DNA of 64,000 bases from Actinomycetes bacterium (GCA_014190235.1 BJGC01000003.1:1-64000); one strand, 5' to 3'; counted from the first letter of the stretch, positions 1 to 9,126 are shown. The notes: generated by a model not told the origin, from the sequence alone. Made by a program: numbers and translations.

Positions 1-7
1 TGTCAAC

Positions 8-53
8 TGGAGCCCAAGATGAGAATCGAACTCACGACCTGCGCATTACGAGT
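8..53 (-). repeat. Partial copy of the tRNA-Thr 3' half (att-like)
   Basis: These 46 bases match 442-487, the 3' half of the tRNA-Thr gene, at 45 of 46 positions (the only difference is g at 41 against a at 475). The match runs from the encoded CCA end through the T arm and stops in the anticodon loop; beyond it the 5' half of the tRNA cannot be folded. A tRNA 3'-half duplication that ends at the anticodon loop is the classic footprint of tyrosine-recombinase integration. No integrase is visible in the window, so this is either the far attachment site of a small or decayed insert, or the near edge of an element lying before position 1. Confidence 0.6.
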
Positions 54-89
54 AGTGGACAGCTCTCGCCTGATTGTTCGCGTGACTAT

Positions 90-380
90 CTATCGTTTTC
101 GGTTAGTTACGTTCCGAGCGCCGGTGGTGAGACCGACTAACACGATGACGCCACCTATGGGAAAAGTAAAAATCATGAACCAAGGCAAAGTGCCAAAAGT
201 GCTCGTTCCTTCGTTCATTGCATCATCAATAAAGATTGATGCAACAAGGGTGATGAGCAGTGGAAGAAACGCAAATATTAGTCCACCAAGGACGATCAAT
301 GATCCACGCTTCCTTTGACGTTTTGGTGGCGGAGGCGGCGGAGGAGGGGGGAAACCAGGTAATGCGTTGTCGCCCGACAT
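90..380 (-). CDS. Small proline-rich two-helix membrane protein, unknown function
   Basis: This 96-residue protein is not recognised. It has a run of nine prolines at about residues 11-19, then a basic stretch (KRQRKR), then two hydrophobic segments at about 28-50 and 66-86 and a basic C-terminus, so it is probably a small membrane protein with a cytosolic proline-rich N-tail. The ATG at 380 is preferred over a TTG two codons upstream. It is the only gene between the tRNA-Thr gene and the partial tRNA copy, so it may be cargo or a leftover of an inserted segment. No Shine-Dalgarno sequence is obvious. Confidence 0.5.
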   Translation of the reverse strand: MSGDNALPGFPPPPPPPPPKRQRKRGSLIVLGGLIFAFLPLLITLVASIFIDDAMNEGTSTFGTLPWFMIFTFPIGGVIVLVGLTTGARNVTNRKR

Positions 381-441
381 GGGCAAACTCTAGCAATCAT
401 GTACCTGTGGTCAGGTTCAGGGAGACCTAAGCCGCTGCGTA

Positions 442-517
442 TGGAGCCCAAGATGAGAATCGAACTCACGACCTACGCATTACGAGTGCGTTGCTCTACC
501 GACTGAGCTACCTGGGC
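442..517 (-). tRNA. tRNA-Thr (anticodon CGU)
   Basis: The reverse complement folds as a standard cloverleaf. The acceptor stem GCCCAGG pairs with CTTGGGC (one G-U pair), the anticodon stem ACGCA/TGCGT encloses loop CTCGTAA with anticodon CGT, the T arm carries GTTCGATTC, and the CCA end is encoded (442-444). The discriminator base is U. It reads ACG threonine codons. Its 3' half is duplicated at 8-53. Confidence 0.93.
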
Positions 518-554
518 AAGGCTTCTTATTCTACCGATGAAACCTTAAACGGGA

Positions 555-1079
555 CTACAGATCGGTTGAGGTTGGTCTCATTTTTGTTCCGGGTAAGTAG
601 TAACGGGTCGCCCAAATACCTGCGGGGTTTTCGCCCTGAATCGGCATTCGCCATGTGACGGTTTGAGTTGTTGGGGCGTCAAGATCAATGGCGCACAGTG
701 CGCGCGGCTGATCGTCCGTGTTGTCGACATAGGCATCGGCCCACTCTTTTGGTGTATATCTCGAAGCAATTGCGCGATAGAGATCTCGCCATTTATCGTC
801 CTCGCCTGGCTGATGAACCACCATGACACGCGCTTGATATGTGACTTTGCGGTAAGGAGAATCTTCTTCATCAATGCAGATTGCAATTTTGTTATCTCGC
901 AAGATATTTTTCCAGATGATTGCTGGTGCTCGTGGCGTGAAACACAGCAGGTTTTCTTTGACGATGAACCAGAGCGGAAGAACGCGTGGCATTGCGTCGG
1001 CGTCGACTGTTGCGATGCGCGCGAGTTGTCCCGGTTTGGAGAGAAGAGAATCAAGTTCGTCTTTAGTAAGTCGTGGCAT
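555..1079 (-). CDS. Pyridoxamine-5'-phosphate-oxidase-like flavin/F420-binding protein
   Basis: The 174-residue product has the N-terminal pattern of the PNPOx-like split-barrel family: a short helix (LTKDELDSLLSKPG), then LARIATVDADAMPRVLPLWF, the beta-strand pair that shapes the FMN or F420 pocket. Members of this fold are small reductases or oxidases of unknown substrate. The start at 1079 was chosen because its ATG overlaps the stop of the upstream gene (TAATG), which suggests translational coupling; a longer frame upstream runs inside that gene. It is the last gene of the topA-tmk-holB-doxX run. A general flavin or F420 role is likely; the substrate is unknown. Confidence 0.75.
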   Translation of the reverse strand: MPRLTKDELDSLLSKPGQLARIATVDADAMPRVLPLWFIVKENLLCFTPRAPAIIWKNILRDNKIAICIDEEDSPYRKVTYQARVMVVHQPGEDDKWRDLYRAIASRYTPKEWADAYVDNTDDQPRALCAIDLDAPTTQTVTWRMPIQGENPAGIWATRYYLPGTKMRPTSTDL

Positions 1080-1471
1080 TACGAGTCCTTGCGTTGAGCA
1101 ATGCGCAGCGCCAGCCAGATAAACAGAAACTGAAACGGAAGACGGCCATACGAGATGAGTTGATCCGAAGCGGGGTGGTCTCGCCAGTCCCACGCCATGT
1201 AGAGATTGGCTGGATAGACAGCGATGAAGAGGCCAGCGGCTGCGTATGCGCCGCGACGACGCGTGGCTGGTCTTAAGAGCATTACGCCCACGATGATTTC
1301 GGCGACACCACTTATATAGGTCCAGAATGCTTCGCTGGGCGGGAGCCACGGCGGAACGATGTCATTGAAGAAATCTGGATTTGCGAAGTGAGTGATTCCG
1401 GCAAGAAGCAAGAACATGCCGATTACGAAAGCGAGAAGATCAAATTTCTTGGGCGTGGAGGTGGTGTTCAT
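1079..1471 (-). CDS. DoxX-like membrane protein
   Basis: The 130-residue protein has four hydrophobic segments and the DoxX-family pattern near the first helix (AGITHFANPDFF, VPPWLPPSEAFWTYISG). DoxX-like proteins are small integral membrane proteins often paired with oxidoreductases. Here the gene lies 9 bp after holB and overlaps the start of the flavin-type protein by one base, so the two are probably translated together. The conserved region fills almost the whole length; no truncation is seen. Confidence 0.75.
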   Translation of the reverse strand: MNTTSTPKKFDLLAFVIGMFLLLAGITHFANPDFFNDIVPPWLPPSEAFWTYISGVAEIIVGVMLLRPATRRRGAYAAAGLFIAVYPANLYMAWDWRDHPASDQLISYGRLPFQFLFIWLALRIAQRKDS

Positions 1472-1480
1472 TGGTTCCGA

Positions 1481-2557
1481 TCAGTCGTGGAACGCAAACG
1501 TAGCATCAGTGCTGAGTGAAGGAAGAGACCAAATCAGGTCACGCAATAGCAAAGATTCGTTGACATTGAGTTGGAAACGCTCCATCGCGAGGTGAATGTT
1601 GGTGATCGCGGTGATGTATGCCTCGGGGCGAGGGATATTTGCGTTGGTGACGAGAGCATCACGGTAAGTGCTAGCGACTTCGACCAACCCTCCACGTAGT
1701 TCGTCCGTGCGATGTCGGCGCAATTCACGTTTGTGTTTGTCTTCGAGTGCTGTGCGACCACCTTTTTTCATTCCGAGCAAAGCCATCTGCGCTTCGTATT
1801 GCGCAATTTCTGTTTCGTGTAGTCGTGCCATCGGTTCAGCAGCAGTGGCGATGAGTTCAAGGATTTCTTCGACAATTGCAGCAGCAACAGAGCCAGTGCC
1901 GTCAATGCGATTTGGAATTGTGGCAAAACAGTCACGGCGCTGAACAAGTGTGTCATCACTAGCAAGCAATCGGGCACGCGAGATGCTGCCGTGCGCACCT
2001 TTTGTTGCAATCTTTGCCGTGTCGAGGGAGACTCCTTCACCTTGGAGTGCAGCGATGACTGTGTCATCGTCAAGAGTGACAAAGTTAACCACGACGCAAC
2101 GTGATGCAATGGTAACAAGAAGTGGTGTCATTGCATCAGCGAGCAAAATAAAAAAGACGCCGTCTGCAGGCTCTTCAATTGTTTTGAGTAAACGAACAAC
2201 CCCAGTGTCTTGCATGAGATTGATTTCATGTAGAACAATAATTTTTCTCTTGCTCTCCATGGCGGTAGTTAAAGAGAGTCGGATTGCTTCTTCTGCATCC
2301 TTGACGAGCAAGCTCGCACCCGTTCGTCGGATCTCATGAACATCGGGGTGAGAACCACGCATGACAAGACCAGAGGTGCGATCTGACATGTCGTGCGATG
2401 TCGATAACAGTGATGCAGCGAAAGCTCGGGCGGCTTCGTCTTTGCCACAGCCATCTGGTCCGATGAGTAAGTACGCGTGGACGGGGTTGATGCTGGCAAG
2501 TTGTAGTTTGTTGACTGCAACTTGTTGACCAACAATTGCATCCCACGTAGATGTCAT
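1481..2557 (-). CDS. holB: DNA polymerase III subunit delta'
   Basis: This 358-residue AAA+ clamp-loader subunit opens the beta clamp together with delta and gamma/tau. The N-terminus shows the family pattern (WDAIVGQQ, then P-loop region GPDGCGKD at about 33-40) and the SRC-type motif (ASRCVVVNF) used to stimulate ATP hydrolysis in the neighbouring subunit. The P-loop lacks the usual Ser/Thr after Lys, which fits a delta' subunit that need not hydrolyse ATP. The C-terminal half, with a basic stretch around GGRTALEDKHKRELRRHR, resembles actinobacterial delta'. Its ATG overlaps the tmk stop by ATGA, a common tmk-holB arrangement. Confidence 0.9.
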   Translation of the reverse strand: MTSTWDAIVGQQVAVNKLQLASINPVHAYLLIGPDGCGKDEAARAFAASLLSTSHDMSDRTSGLVMRGSHPDVHEIRRTGASLLVKDAEEAIRLSLTTAMESKRKIIVLHEINLMQDTGVVRLLKTIEEPADGVFFILLADAMTPLLVTIASRCVVVNFVTLDDDTVIAALQGEGVSLDTAKIATKGAHGSISRARLLASDDTLVQRRDCFATIPNRIDGTGSVAAAIVEEILELIATAAEPMARLHETEIAQYEAQMALLGMKKGGRTALEDKHKRELRRHRTDELRGGLVEVASTYRDALVTNANIPRPEAYITAITNIHLAMERFQLNVNESLLLRDLIWSLPSLSTDATFAFHD

Positions 2558-3165
2558 GAGAGTTCTTTTAGACGCTGAGTGACTGCAGTATAAATAGCCT
2601 TCTCGACCTCTTCTTTGGATTGTGTTCCGTCCACAATAATCCAGTCACCTTCAGTATGGATAAGCGTGCGGAACCCATCGTTGACTCGTGAAAAGAAGTT
2701 GGCACCCTCACGCTCAAAGCGATCAGGTGTGCGTTTGGCAAGTCGCTCATTGAGGATCTCTGTGGGGACAGAGATATAAACAACAATGTCAGGAAAATGA
2801 TCATGAAGCGCCCACTTGCTGATGTCGCGAAGTATTGCAACATCAAGTCCACGACCAAAGCCCTGGTATGCAAGCGTTGAGTACACGCTGCGGTCACTGA
2901 CAACATGCTGATCGCGTCCAAGCGCTGGGCGAATCACATCGGCAAAATGTTGGGCTCGGTCGGCTGCCATCAGAAGTGCTTCTGTTCGAGGATTCATATC
3001 GGTGTTGTCGGGGTCTGCCAAAATGCCCCGAAGAAGTGCACCAATACGGGTACCACCTGGTTCGCGCGTGAGCACAGCGTCTAACGATGTTGCCAGACGC
3101 AATGCATGAGTGCTTTTGCCGCAACCTTCAAGACCCTCAAGGGCGATATAGCGAGCGGTTGTCAT
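2554..3165 (-). CDS. tmk: Thymidylate kinase
   Basis: The 203-residue protein phosphorylates dTMP to dTDP. The P-loop is at residues 10-19 (EGLEGCGKST), the DR(S/Y) motif is in SDRSVYSTLAYQG, and the LTREPGGT segment binds dTMP. The length is normal for the family. The gene starts 3 bp after topA and overlaps holB by 4 bp, forming a DNA-replication operon. Confidence 0.95.
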   Translation of the reverse strand: MTTARYIALEGLEGCGKSTHALRLATSLDAVLTREPGGTRIGALLRGILADPDNTDMNPRTEALLMAADRAQHFADVIRPALGRDQHVVSDRSVYSTLAYQGFGRGLDVAILRDISKWALHDHFPDIVVYISVPTEILNERLAKRTPDRFEREGANFFSRVNDGFRTLIHTEGDWIIVDGTQSKEEVEKAIYTAVTQRLKELS

Positions 3166-3168
3166 CTA

Positions 3169-5880
3169 CTAATCATTAGCAGAGTTATGTGGCACTTTTG
3201 ATTTCGCAGCCTTCTTCTGAGAAACCTTCTTCTTCGCAGCAGGCTTCTTGGCAGGCGCTTTCTTTGCCACTGCCTTCTTCTTTGCCCCTGCTTTCTTTGC
3301 GGGTGCACGCTTGCCCCCACGTTTTTTTGGTCCACCATTGATTTCAATATATTCACGGCGTAGTTGTAGAAGTTCGTATGCCCGCTCGTTTGTCATTTCT
3401 TCGAGACGATCTCCGCGAGTCAGGCCGGCATTGGTCTCGCCGTCTGTGATGTAATCACCGAAACGACCTTCTTTGGCGACGACAGGTTTTTGGCTGACAG
3501 GGTCGTTGCCAAACTCTTTCAGCGGCGGTTTTGCTGCAGCCCGTCCACGACCAAACACACGCGGCTGAGCAAGAAGAGCAAGCGCTTCGTCAAGTGTGAT
3601 CGTCAGCAATTGCTCTTCGGTTGTGATGGAGCGACTGTCTTTGCCTTTGCTGACATACGGTCCGTAGCGACCATTTTGTGCGGTGATGAGTTCACCATCA
3701 GTCGGGTCTGCGCCAATTGTGCGGGGGAGCGATAAGAGATCTTCTGCGTCGAGCATTGTGAAGCGATCAATGTTCATCGTTTTAAACAGCGACACCATCT
3801 TTGGCTTTTCCATCCCCGTGGGTGGTTCGTCCATTGTTCCCCACTGCACGTATGGGCCATACCGTCCGGATTTTGCAAAGACTGGGAAACCTTCGCGCTC
3901 TCCAATTGGTGTGTCACCTTTTGGGGCTGCCAACAAGACAAGCGCCGCTTCAAGGGTGAGTTCATCCGGCGTCATCGTGTCTGGTACGCCAGCGGTATTT
4001 TCGCCACTTCGAACGTATGGTCCATACAAACCAGGCTTAACGATGACATCTTCGCCAGTGTCGGGATGTGCACCCAATATAAAGGTATTGAGCAAGGCGG
4101 CGTCAATGGTGTCGAGGTTGCTTGATACCACTGCTTTGAGCCCTGGTAGATGCGGATCGTCCTCTACGCCCCAGTAAAACTTTTTCAGCCACTCCTCTTT
4201 TTGCTGTTCGCCGCGAGCAATAGCATCAAGGTCTTCTTCGACGCCGGCAGTGAAGTCATAGTCGATAAGCGAGTTGAAATGGTTCTCCATCAACTTGATA
4301 ACAGAGAACGCTGTCCATGTGGGGACAAGTGATGTTCCCTTTTTCCAGAGGTAATGACCGCGATCGACCATTGTCGAGATAATGGAAGCCCACGTGCTGG
4401 GGCGACCAATACCTTTTTCTTCTAGTTTCTTGACGAGCGATGCTTCTGTGAAACGCGCTGGCGGAGTGGTGGCATGTCCGATGGCGGTGTACTCGCTCAC
4501 GGGTAGTTGTTGGCCAACCGTGAGGGGCGGCAACAATAATGTGGCTTCGGTATCGTCTTTTTGATCGTCTTCATCAACTGATTCTTCGTACGCTTGGCGA
4601 TAGCCAGCAAAAGTAATCGTGGTTCCGCTCGCGCTGAAGTCACATTCGCTGCGTGCAGTGTCTGTTGATGTGGCAGCCATGCGAATACTTACTGTTACAC
4701 CTGTGGCGTCTGCCATTTGAGATGCAAGAGTTCGTTGCCAGATGAGGCGATACAAACTAAGTTCTTGTTGCTTGAGATCACCTTGTAATTGCTCTGGTGA
4801 ACGCAATGGAAGTGCTGGTCGAATTGCTTCGTGTGCTTCTTGTGCATTTTTTACTTTAGATGAATACACGCGTGGAGATGTGGGAAGATATTGTGCGCCA
4901 AAGTCACTCTTGATGTGCGCCCGAACGTCGCTGATTGCATCTGCACTAAGAACCACACTGTCGGTACGCATATAGGTGATGTATCCGCGTTCGTACAAAC
5001 TTTGAGCAGTGCTCATGACCTGTCGACCAGAGAGACGCAACTTGCGGCCACCTTCTTGTTGCAAGGTGCTTGTCATAAATGGTGGTTTAGGAGAAGATCG
5101 GTATGGCTTGTCTTCAACGCTGCGAACTGTCAGCGCAACACCGTCAAGACCGGTGACCAATGTATTCGCACGTGCTTCAGTTAGCACTAGGACGTCTTGC
5201 TTTGGAATTCCGCTCTGATCAAAATCTTTTCCGGTCGCAAGGCGAGCACCGTCTACTGCAATGAGTTTTGCTGCAAATACTGGCTGGGTGTTTGCTGTTG
5301 CTTCGATATCAAAATACGTTGCCGCCCGAAATGCGATTCGTTCGCGTTCGCGCTCAACAACCAAACGCAAGGCAGGGCTCTGTACACGACCTGCCGATAG
5401 ACCACGATTCACACGACGCCATAAAACTGGCGACACTTCGTATCCGTAGAGACGGTCCAAGATGCGGCGAGTTTCTGCTGCGTCGACAAGTCCGTAATCA
5501 ATTGCACGTGGATTGGCGACTGCTTCGAGAATTGCCTTTTTATTGATCTCGTGAAACACCATTCGGTGTACTTCAACTTTAGGTTTGAGATGTTCGAGCA
5601 GGTGCCATGAGATTGCTTCGCCTTCGCGATCCTCGTCCGTTGCAAGGTATAAGACCGACGCATTTTTCATGAGTAACTTGAGTTCTTTGACGACTTCTTT
5701 ACCGCGAACGGTGAGTTCCCAGTTGGGCTTGAAGCCGTTTTCAACATCTACAGCAAGTCCCTTGCTTGGCAAGTCGGCAATATGTCCAACGGATGAGCGA
5801 ACGTCGAACTCATCGCCGAGATATTGGGCGATGGTTTTTGCCTTGGCAGGGGACTCAACGATGACTAATGGCTTGGACAT
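3169..5880 (-). CDS. topA: DNA topoisomerase I
   Basis: The 903-residue type IA topoisomerase relaxes negative supercoils. The TOPRIM domain opens with VIVESPAKAKTIAQYLG (about residues 6-22) and contains DEDREGEAISWHL. The active tyrosine lies in GYITYMRTDS. The C-terminal third holds several RYGPYV topoisomerase C-terminal repeats instead of zinc fingers, followed by a lysine/alanine-rich tail typical of actinobacterial TopA, which binds DNA and aids processivity. It heads the run topA-tmk-holB-doxX. Its ATG is only about 10 bp below a possible -10 element. Confidence 0.96.
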   Translation of the reverse strand: MSKPLVIVESPAKAKTIAQYLGDEFDVRSSVGHIADLPSKGLAVDVENGFKPNWELTVRGKEVVKELKLLMKNASVLYLATDEDREGEAISWHLLEHLKPKVEVHRMVFHEINKKAILEAVANPRAIDYGLVDAAETRRILDRLYGYEVSPVLWRRVNRGLSAGRVQSPALRLVVERERERIAFRAATYFDIEATANTQPVFAAKLIAVDGARLATGKDFDQSGIPKQDVLVLTEARANTLVTGLDGVALTVRSVEDKPYRSSPKPPFMTSTLQQEGGRKLRLSGRQVMSTAQSLYERGYITYMRTDSVVLSADAISDVRAHIKSDFGAQYLPTSPRVYSSKVKNAQEAHEAIRPALPLRSPEQLQGDLKQQELSLYRLIWQRTLASQMADATGVTVSIRMAATSTDTARSECDFSASGTTITFAGYRQAYEESVDEDDQKDDTEATLLLPPLTVGQQLPVSEYTAIGHATTPPARFTEASLVKKLEEKGIGRPSTWASIISTMVDRGHYLWKKGTSLVPTWTAFSVIKLMENHFNSLIDYDFTAGVEEDLDAIARGEQQKEEWLKKFYWGVEDDPHLPGLKAVVSSNLDTIDAALLNTFILGAHPDTGEDVIVKPGLYGPYVRSGENTAGVPDTMTPDELTLEAALVLLAAPKGDTPIGEREGFPVFAKSGRYGPYVQWGTMDEPPTGMEKPKMVSLFKTMNIDRFTMLDAEDLLSLPRTIGADPTDGELITAQNGRYGPYVSKGKDSRSITTEEQLLTITLDEALALLAQPRVFGRGRAAAKPPLKEFGNDPVSQKPVVAKEGRFGDYITDGETNAGLTRGDRLEEMTNERAYELLQLRREYIEINGGPKKRGGKRAPAKKAGAKKKAVAKKAPAKKPAAKKKVSQKKAAKSKVPHNSAND

Positions 5881-5890
5881 GACTGCTTAG

Positions 5891-5919
5891 GGATAGGTGA
5901 TAGAACCCACTGTTGTCAA
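5891..5919 (-). promoter_or_regulatory. Possible topA promoter
   Basis: On the minus strand a perfect TTGACA (5914-5919) is followed after 17 bp by CTATCC (5891-5896), a weak -10. A start about 7 bp further would lie almost at the topA ATG (5880), implying a very short leader. The -10 match is poor, so this is tentative. Confidence 0.3.
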
Positions 5920-5997
5920 GGCAATACACGCAAACGCTTATTGCATTAGGGCGCGAGGGTGGGGCGAGCGAGTGGTTTGGCGGTACCGTTCGGGGTA

Positions 5998-6993
5998 ATG
6001 CAACATATAACTCCTCCAACATCAGGGGAGTCTGTGCTACCCGCCGTTGGACGAGTGACGCGCCTTGATCGAGGCTGGAGCACTGTGTTGTTTGAGGATT
6101 CCACTGTGATGCGCGTGCGCAATTTTGGAGTTGATATTGCCGTTGGCGATCGAGTGCATGTCACCGCTGATGGTGAGAAAATTCGAGAGGTTTTGTTGCG
6201 CACGAGTGCTCTTGTGCGACGAGCATCATTCGAAGGAGCGTTAGCAGAGCGTCACGTTGTTGCTGCCAATATCGACACGGTGTTCTTGGTGCATGCCGCG
6301 TCATCTGCACCGAACGAACGTCGACTTGAGCGTGAACTCATTCTCGCCTTTGACAGCGGTGCAACACCAGTCATTGTTTTGACAAAGAATGACATTGCCG
6401 ATGCGGAGCATGTCGGTACTCTTGTTGCCACATTGACACAGGTTGCTGCAGGCGTGGAGATACATGTAGTGAGCGGAATCACCGGAAACAATGTTGATGT
6501 CTTGCGTGAATATGCCACTGATGGACGAACAATTGCAATGCTCGGTGCGAGCGGTGTCGGAAAATCTACGTTGATAAATGCACTCGTCGGTCACGCGGTT
6601 CAACGCACAGCAGAAGTGCGTGAAGGTGATCAACGCGGAAGACACACCACAGTTGCAGCAGAATTGGTAGCTTTGCCGTCTGGCGGATGGTTGCTCGATA
6701 CACCCGGCTTACGCGCAGTCACATTGTGGACAAGTGGGCAGGGCATTGAGCGTGCTTTTCCAGATATTTTTAGTCTTGTTGACAACTGCAGGTTCCGAGA
6801 CTGCAAACATCTTGACGAACCAGGCTGTGCTGTTCAGCAGGCGATCACCGATGGAACACTGCCTGAGATTCGTCTACAGAGCATGCGGCGACTTGTTGCA
6901 GAAGAAGAAGCCGTTGAGCGTGAGCAAGAAGAAAAAGAAAAGTCTTATGACAAACGCGGAATGCGTCGGCCTGCCACAGACAGCAACTCGTAG
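5998..6993 (+). CDS. rsgA: Small ribosomal subunit biogenesis GTPase RsgA
   Basis: RsgA is a circularly permuted GTPase that checks 30S maturation. The motifs appear in permuted order: G4 (VLTKNDIAD), then G1 (GASGVGKST), then G3 (DTPGL). An OB-fold precedes them (GRVTRLDRGWSTVLFED). The C-terminal zinc knuckle is present (NCRFRDCKHLDEPGC). The tail is rich in Glu and Lys. The ATG at 5998 was chosen; a GTG at 5959 would add 13 residues. The gene abuts the oppositely oriented histidine kinase gene tail to tail with no gap. Confidence 0.93.
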   Translation: MQHITPPTSGESVLPAVGRVTRLDRGWSTVLFEDSTVMRVRNFGVDIAVGDRVHVTADGEKIREVLLRTSALVRRASFEGALAERHVVAANIDTVFLVHAASSAPNERRLERELILAFDSGATPVIVLTKNDIADAEHVGTLVATLTQVAAGVEIHVVSGITGNNVDVLREYATDGRTIAMLGASGVGKSTLINALVGHAVQRTAEVREGDQRGRHTTVAAELVALPSGGWLLDTPGLRAVTLWTSGQGIERAFPDIFSLVDNCRFRDCKHLDEPGCAVQQAITDGTLPEIRLQSMRRLVAEEEAVEREQEEKEKSYDKRGMRRPATDSNS

Positions 6994-8334
6994 TTATTGC
7001 TGAATAAAGTCAATACCGACAATTGCTCCGTGTGTGGGTGCGTCCAAGACAAATGTTTTTGCCCCGTGATCATCGGCGCATTGTTGAACAATGGCGAGAC
7101 CGAGTCCAGACCCAGGCATTGAACGCGTCGCAGTAGCACGGTAGAAGCGATCAAAGATGCGGGGCTTGTCTTCGTCTGCAATTCCGGGACCATGATCACG
7201 CACTTGTACACGTGCACCAGTGACGATGACCTCAATGTCTGCCCCGATCAAACTGAACTTGATGGCGTTATCAATGAGATTGCTGATTGCGCGCTCAACT
7301 TGTTGTGGGCGGATGTGTATCACCGCTGAATCGTTGACGACTATTGCAATGTTTCCGGTTGTGCGACGACGGGCGCGGATCACAATGTCTGTTGTGAGCT
7401 CACCGAGATTGACGGCCTCAAGATCTTCTGACTGTCGGTGGTCTGTGGTGAGTGCGCTGAGTTCTGTGCTGAGATCAGCAAGTTCATCAACTTCTGCGCG
7501 CATGTCGGCAAGAATTGCCGCTCTGTCGGAGTCTGAAAGACTCGAATGCTCAAGTAACTCTGTGTTGGCGCGCAAACTAGTGAGTGGAGTTCGCAGTTCG
7601 TGACTGGCATCTTGCACGAGTTGGCTTTGCCGATTGAGGCTGGAGCGCAGTGCTGTCAGCATGGTATTGAAACTGGTTGTCAATTGACGTACTTCTGTGT
7701 CGCCACTCACCGTGATCTCATGATCAAGATTCTGTGTGGCGGCAATTGATTCGGCAGCCTGCGCAAGTTGCTCAAGGGGTTTGCTGGTGCGACGTGCGAA
7801 TAACCAACCCAAAAGCGTGGCGGACACAAATCCAATCAAAGCAATCAAGATAAACCAAAGTCGCATTCCGGCTCGCGCATCTTGAATGTCTTGAATATCT
7901 TTGCCGACCTTGATGAGTGCGCCGTTGTTCAGTGGCACTGACAACACTCGGTATGTGCGGTCATCTGCGGTGACCGTACTGCGATGAAAGCCGTCTCTCT
8001 TTTGTGATAGCGCAATATCAGTTGGTGTCAGCAGGAGTTCAATTGGGCCTGCGCTTGCCACAATGTCACCGTTAGCGTTAATAATTTGTGTGACAGTGTC
8101 GAATTCTGCTTGCAGAAGTGAATCCGACAAAGGGCGATTGCGGCGTTGTCCCGGCATTTGTTGATTCGCACGAGTAAGACCGTCTGCGATGAGCTGAACT
8201 CGCGTATCAAGAGTCTTATCGACTTCGTTGCGTAATTGACGAGCAGCAACAACATACGCGCCAGTTCCGACTGCAACGACAACCAAAAGAACGAGTGACC
8301 CAGTAAGGAGTGCGAAGCGTGTACGAAGCGTCAT
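6994..8334 (-). CDS. Sensor histidine kinase (OmpR-type partner)
   Basis: The 446-residue membrane kinase has TM1 at about 8-31, an extracytoplasmic sensor of roughly 125 residues, TM2 at about 158-181, a HAMP linker, a HisKA domain with phospho-acceptor His245 (SHELRTPLTSL), and a catalytic domain with N box (NLIDNAIKFS), G1 (DHGPGI) and G2 (GSGLGLAIV). The architecture resembles MprB-type envelope-stress kinases of actinobacteria; that assignment is by layout only. Its start overlaps the regulator stop by ATGA. The likely target is the divergently placed secreted protein gene at 9189. Confidence 0.9.
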   Translation of the reverse strand: MTLRTRFALLTGSLVLLVVVAVGTGAYVVAARQLRNEVDKTLDTRVQLIADGLTRANQQMPGQRRNRPLSDSLLQAEFDTVTQIINANGDIVASAGPIELLLTPTDIALSQKRDGFHRSTVTADDRTYRVLSVPLNNGALIKVGKDIQDIQDARAGMRLWFILIALIGFVSATLLGWLFARRTSKPLEQLAQAAESIAATQNLDHEITVSGDTEVRQLTTSFNTMLTALRSSLNRQSQLVQDASHELRTPLTSLRANTELLEHSSLSDSDRAAILADMRAEVDELADLSTELSALTTDHRQSEDLEAVNLGELTTDIVIRARRRTTGNIAIVVNDSAVIHIRPQQVERAISNLIDNAIKFSLIGADIEVIVTGARVQVRDHGPGIADEDKPRIFDRFYRATATRSMPGSGLGLAIVQQCADDHGAKTFVLDAPTHGAIVGIDFIQQ

Positions 8335-9026
8335 TTTTCACGCACCACATAGCCGATGCCACGCACCGTATAGACCAACCGTGACTCGTTTCCTTCTTCG
8401 GTTTTGCGTCTGAGATAACCGATATACACATCAAGTGACTTGGAGTGTGTCTCAAAGTCGTAGCCCCAAATTGTTTCGTAGATCTTTTCGCGAGACAGCA
8501 CGATTCCGGGTTGTTGCATCAGTAGTTCAAGTAAATCAAACTCAGTTTTGGTGAGTTGTAATTGCCGTTGACCACGACTTACTTCGCGACGCATGGGGTC
8601 AAGAATAAGATCACCGACCCGTAACTGTGCGGCGTTAGTTGGTGAAAAATTACGACGGAGCAATGCTCGCACTCGTGCAAGTAGTTCGTCTACTGCAAAT
8701 GGCTTCACTAAGTAATCATCGGCACCAGCATCAAGACCTGCAACACGATCACCAACTTCGTGACGGGCGGTGAGCAGTAAGATTGGTGTAGAGATTCCGC
8801 GATGACGAACTTCGCGACAGACAGTAAGCCCATCGGCAAATGGCATCATGACATCAAGAACTGCGGCGTCTGGTTTTTGCTGGGTGAGCGCCTCAAGGGC
8901 GGCGGCTCCGTCATGAACTGCGATGACGTGGTAGTTCTCTAGTTCGAGGACGCGTTGAATGGCCTTGCGTACGGATGGATCGTCCTCGGCAACTAACACC
9001 CGAAAGGTGGATTGAGGTATTTCCAT
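8331..9026 (-). CDS. OmpR-family response regulator
   Basis: The protein of 231 residues (start at 9026) has a receiver domain with acidic pair D15-D16, phospho-acceptor Asp58 (AAVLDVMMP) and the conserved Lys in DDYLVKPFA, followed by an OmpR/PhoB winged helix (TKTEFDLLELLM, VYIGYLRRK, VRGIGYVVRE). An ATG at 9074 would extend it by 16 residues into the operator array, so the inner start is preferred. It is translationally coupled to the kinase. The upstream region carries 11-bp-phased TCTTACC repeats, a typical binding pattern for this family, so autoregulation is likely. Confidence 0.92.
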   Translation of the reverse strand: MEIPQSTFRVLVAEDDPSVRKAIQRVLELENYHVIAVHDGAAALEALTQQKPDAAVLDVMMPFADGLTVCREVRHRGISTPILLLTARHEVGDRVAGLDAGADDYLVKPFAVDELLARVRALLRRNFSPTNAAQLRVGDLILDPMRREVSRGQRQLQLTKTEFDLLELLMQQPGIVLSREKIYETIWGYDFETHSKSLDVYIGYLRRKTEEGNESRLVYTVRGIGYVVREK

Positions 9027-9064
9027 AGAAAGAAAGGTACCCACTGCAAGCCCTCTTGACTGAC

Positions 9065-9126
9065 TCTTACCCATACTGGGCTTGATTCTTTTCTGGTTCT
9101 TACCTAAGTCAGGTCTACTTCTTACC
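9065..9126 (+). promoter_or_regulatory. Phased direct-repeat operator, probable response-regulator site
   Basis: TCTTACC occurs at 9065-9071, 9098-9104 and 9120-9126, with a weaker TCTTTTC at 9087-9093. The starts are spaced 22, 11 and 22 bp, all multiples of one helical turn. OmpR-family regulators bind tandem half-sites at about 11-bp spacing. The last repeat ends 14 bp before a possible -10 (TATCTA, 9141-9146), so it takes the place of a -35 box for the gene at 9189. The target assignment is inference. Confidence 0.55.

Noticed and set aside
8-60. A second full tRNA-Thr gene
   Set aside because: Only the 3' half matches; the 5' half cannot form D arm, anticodon stem or acceptor stem.
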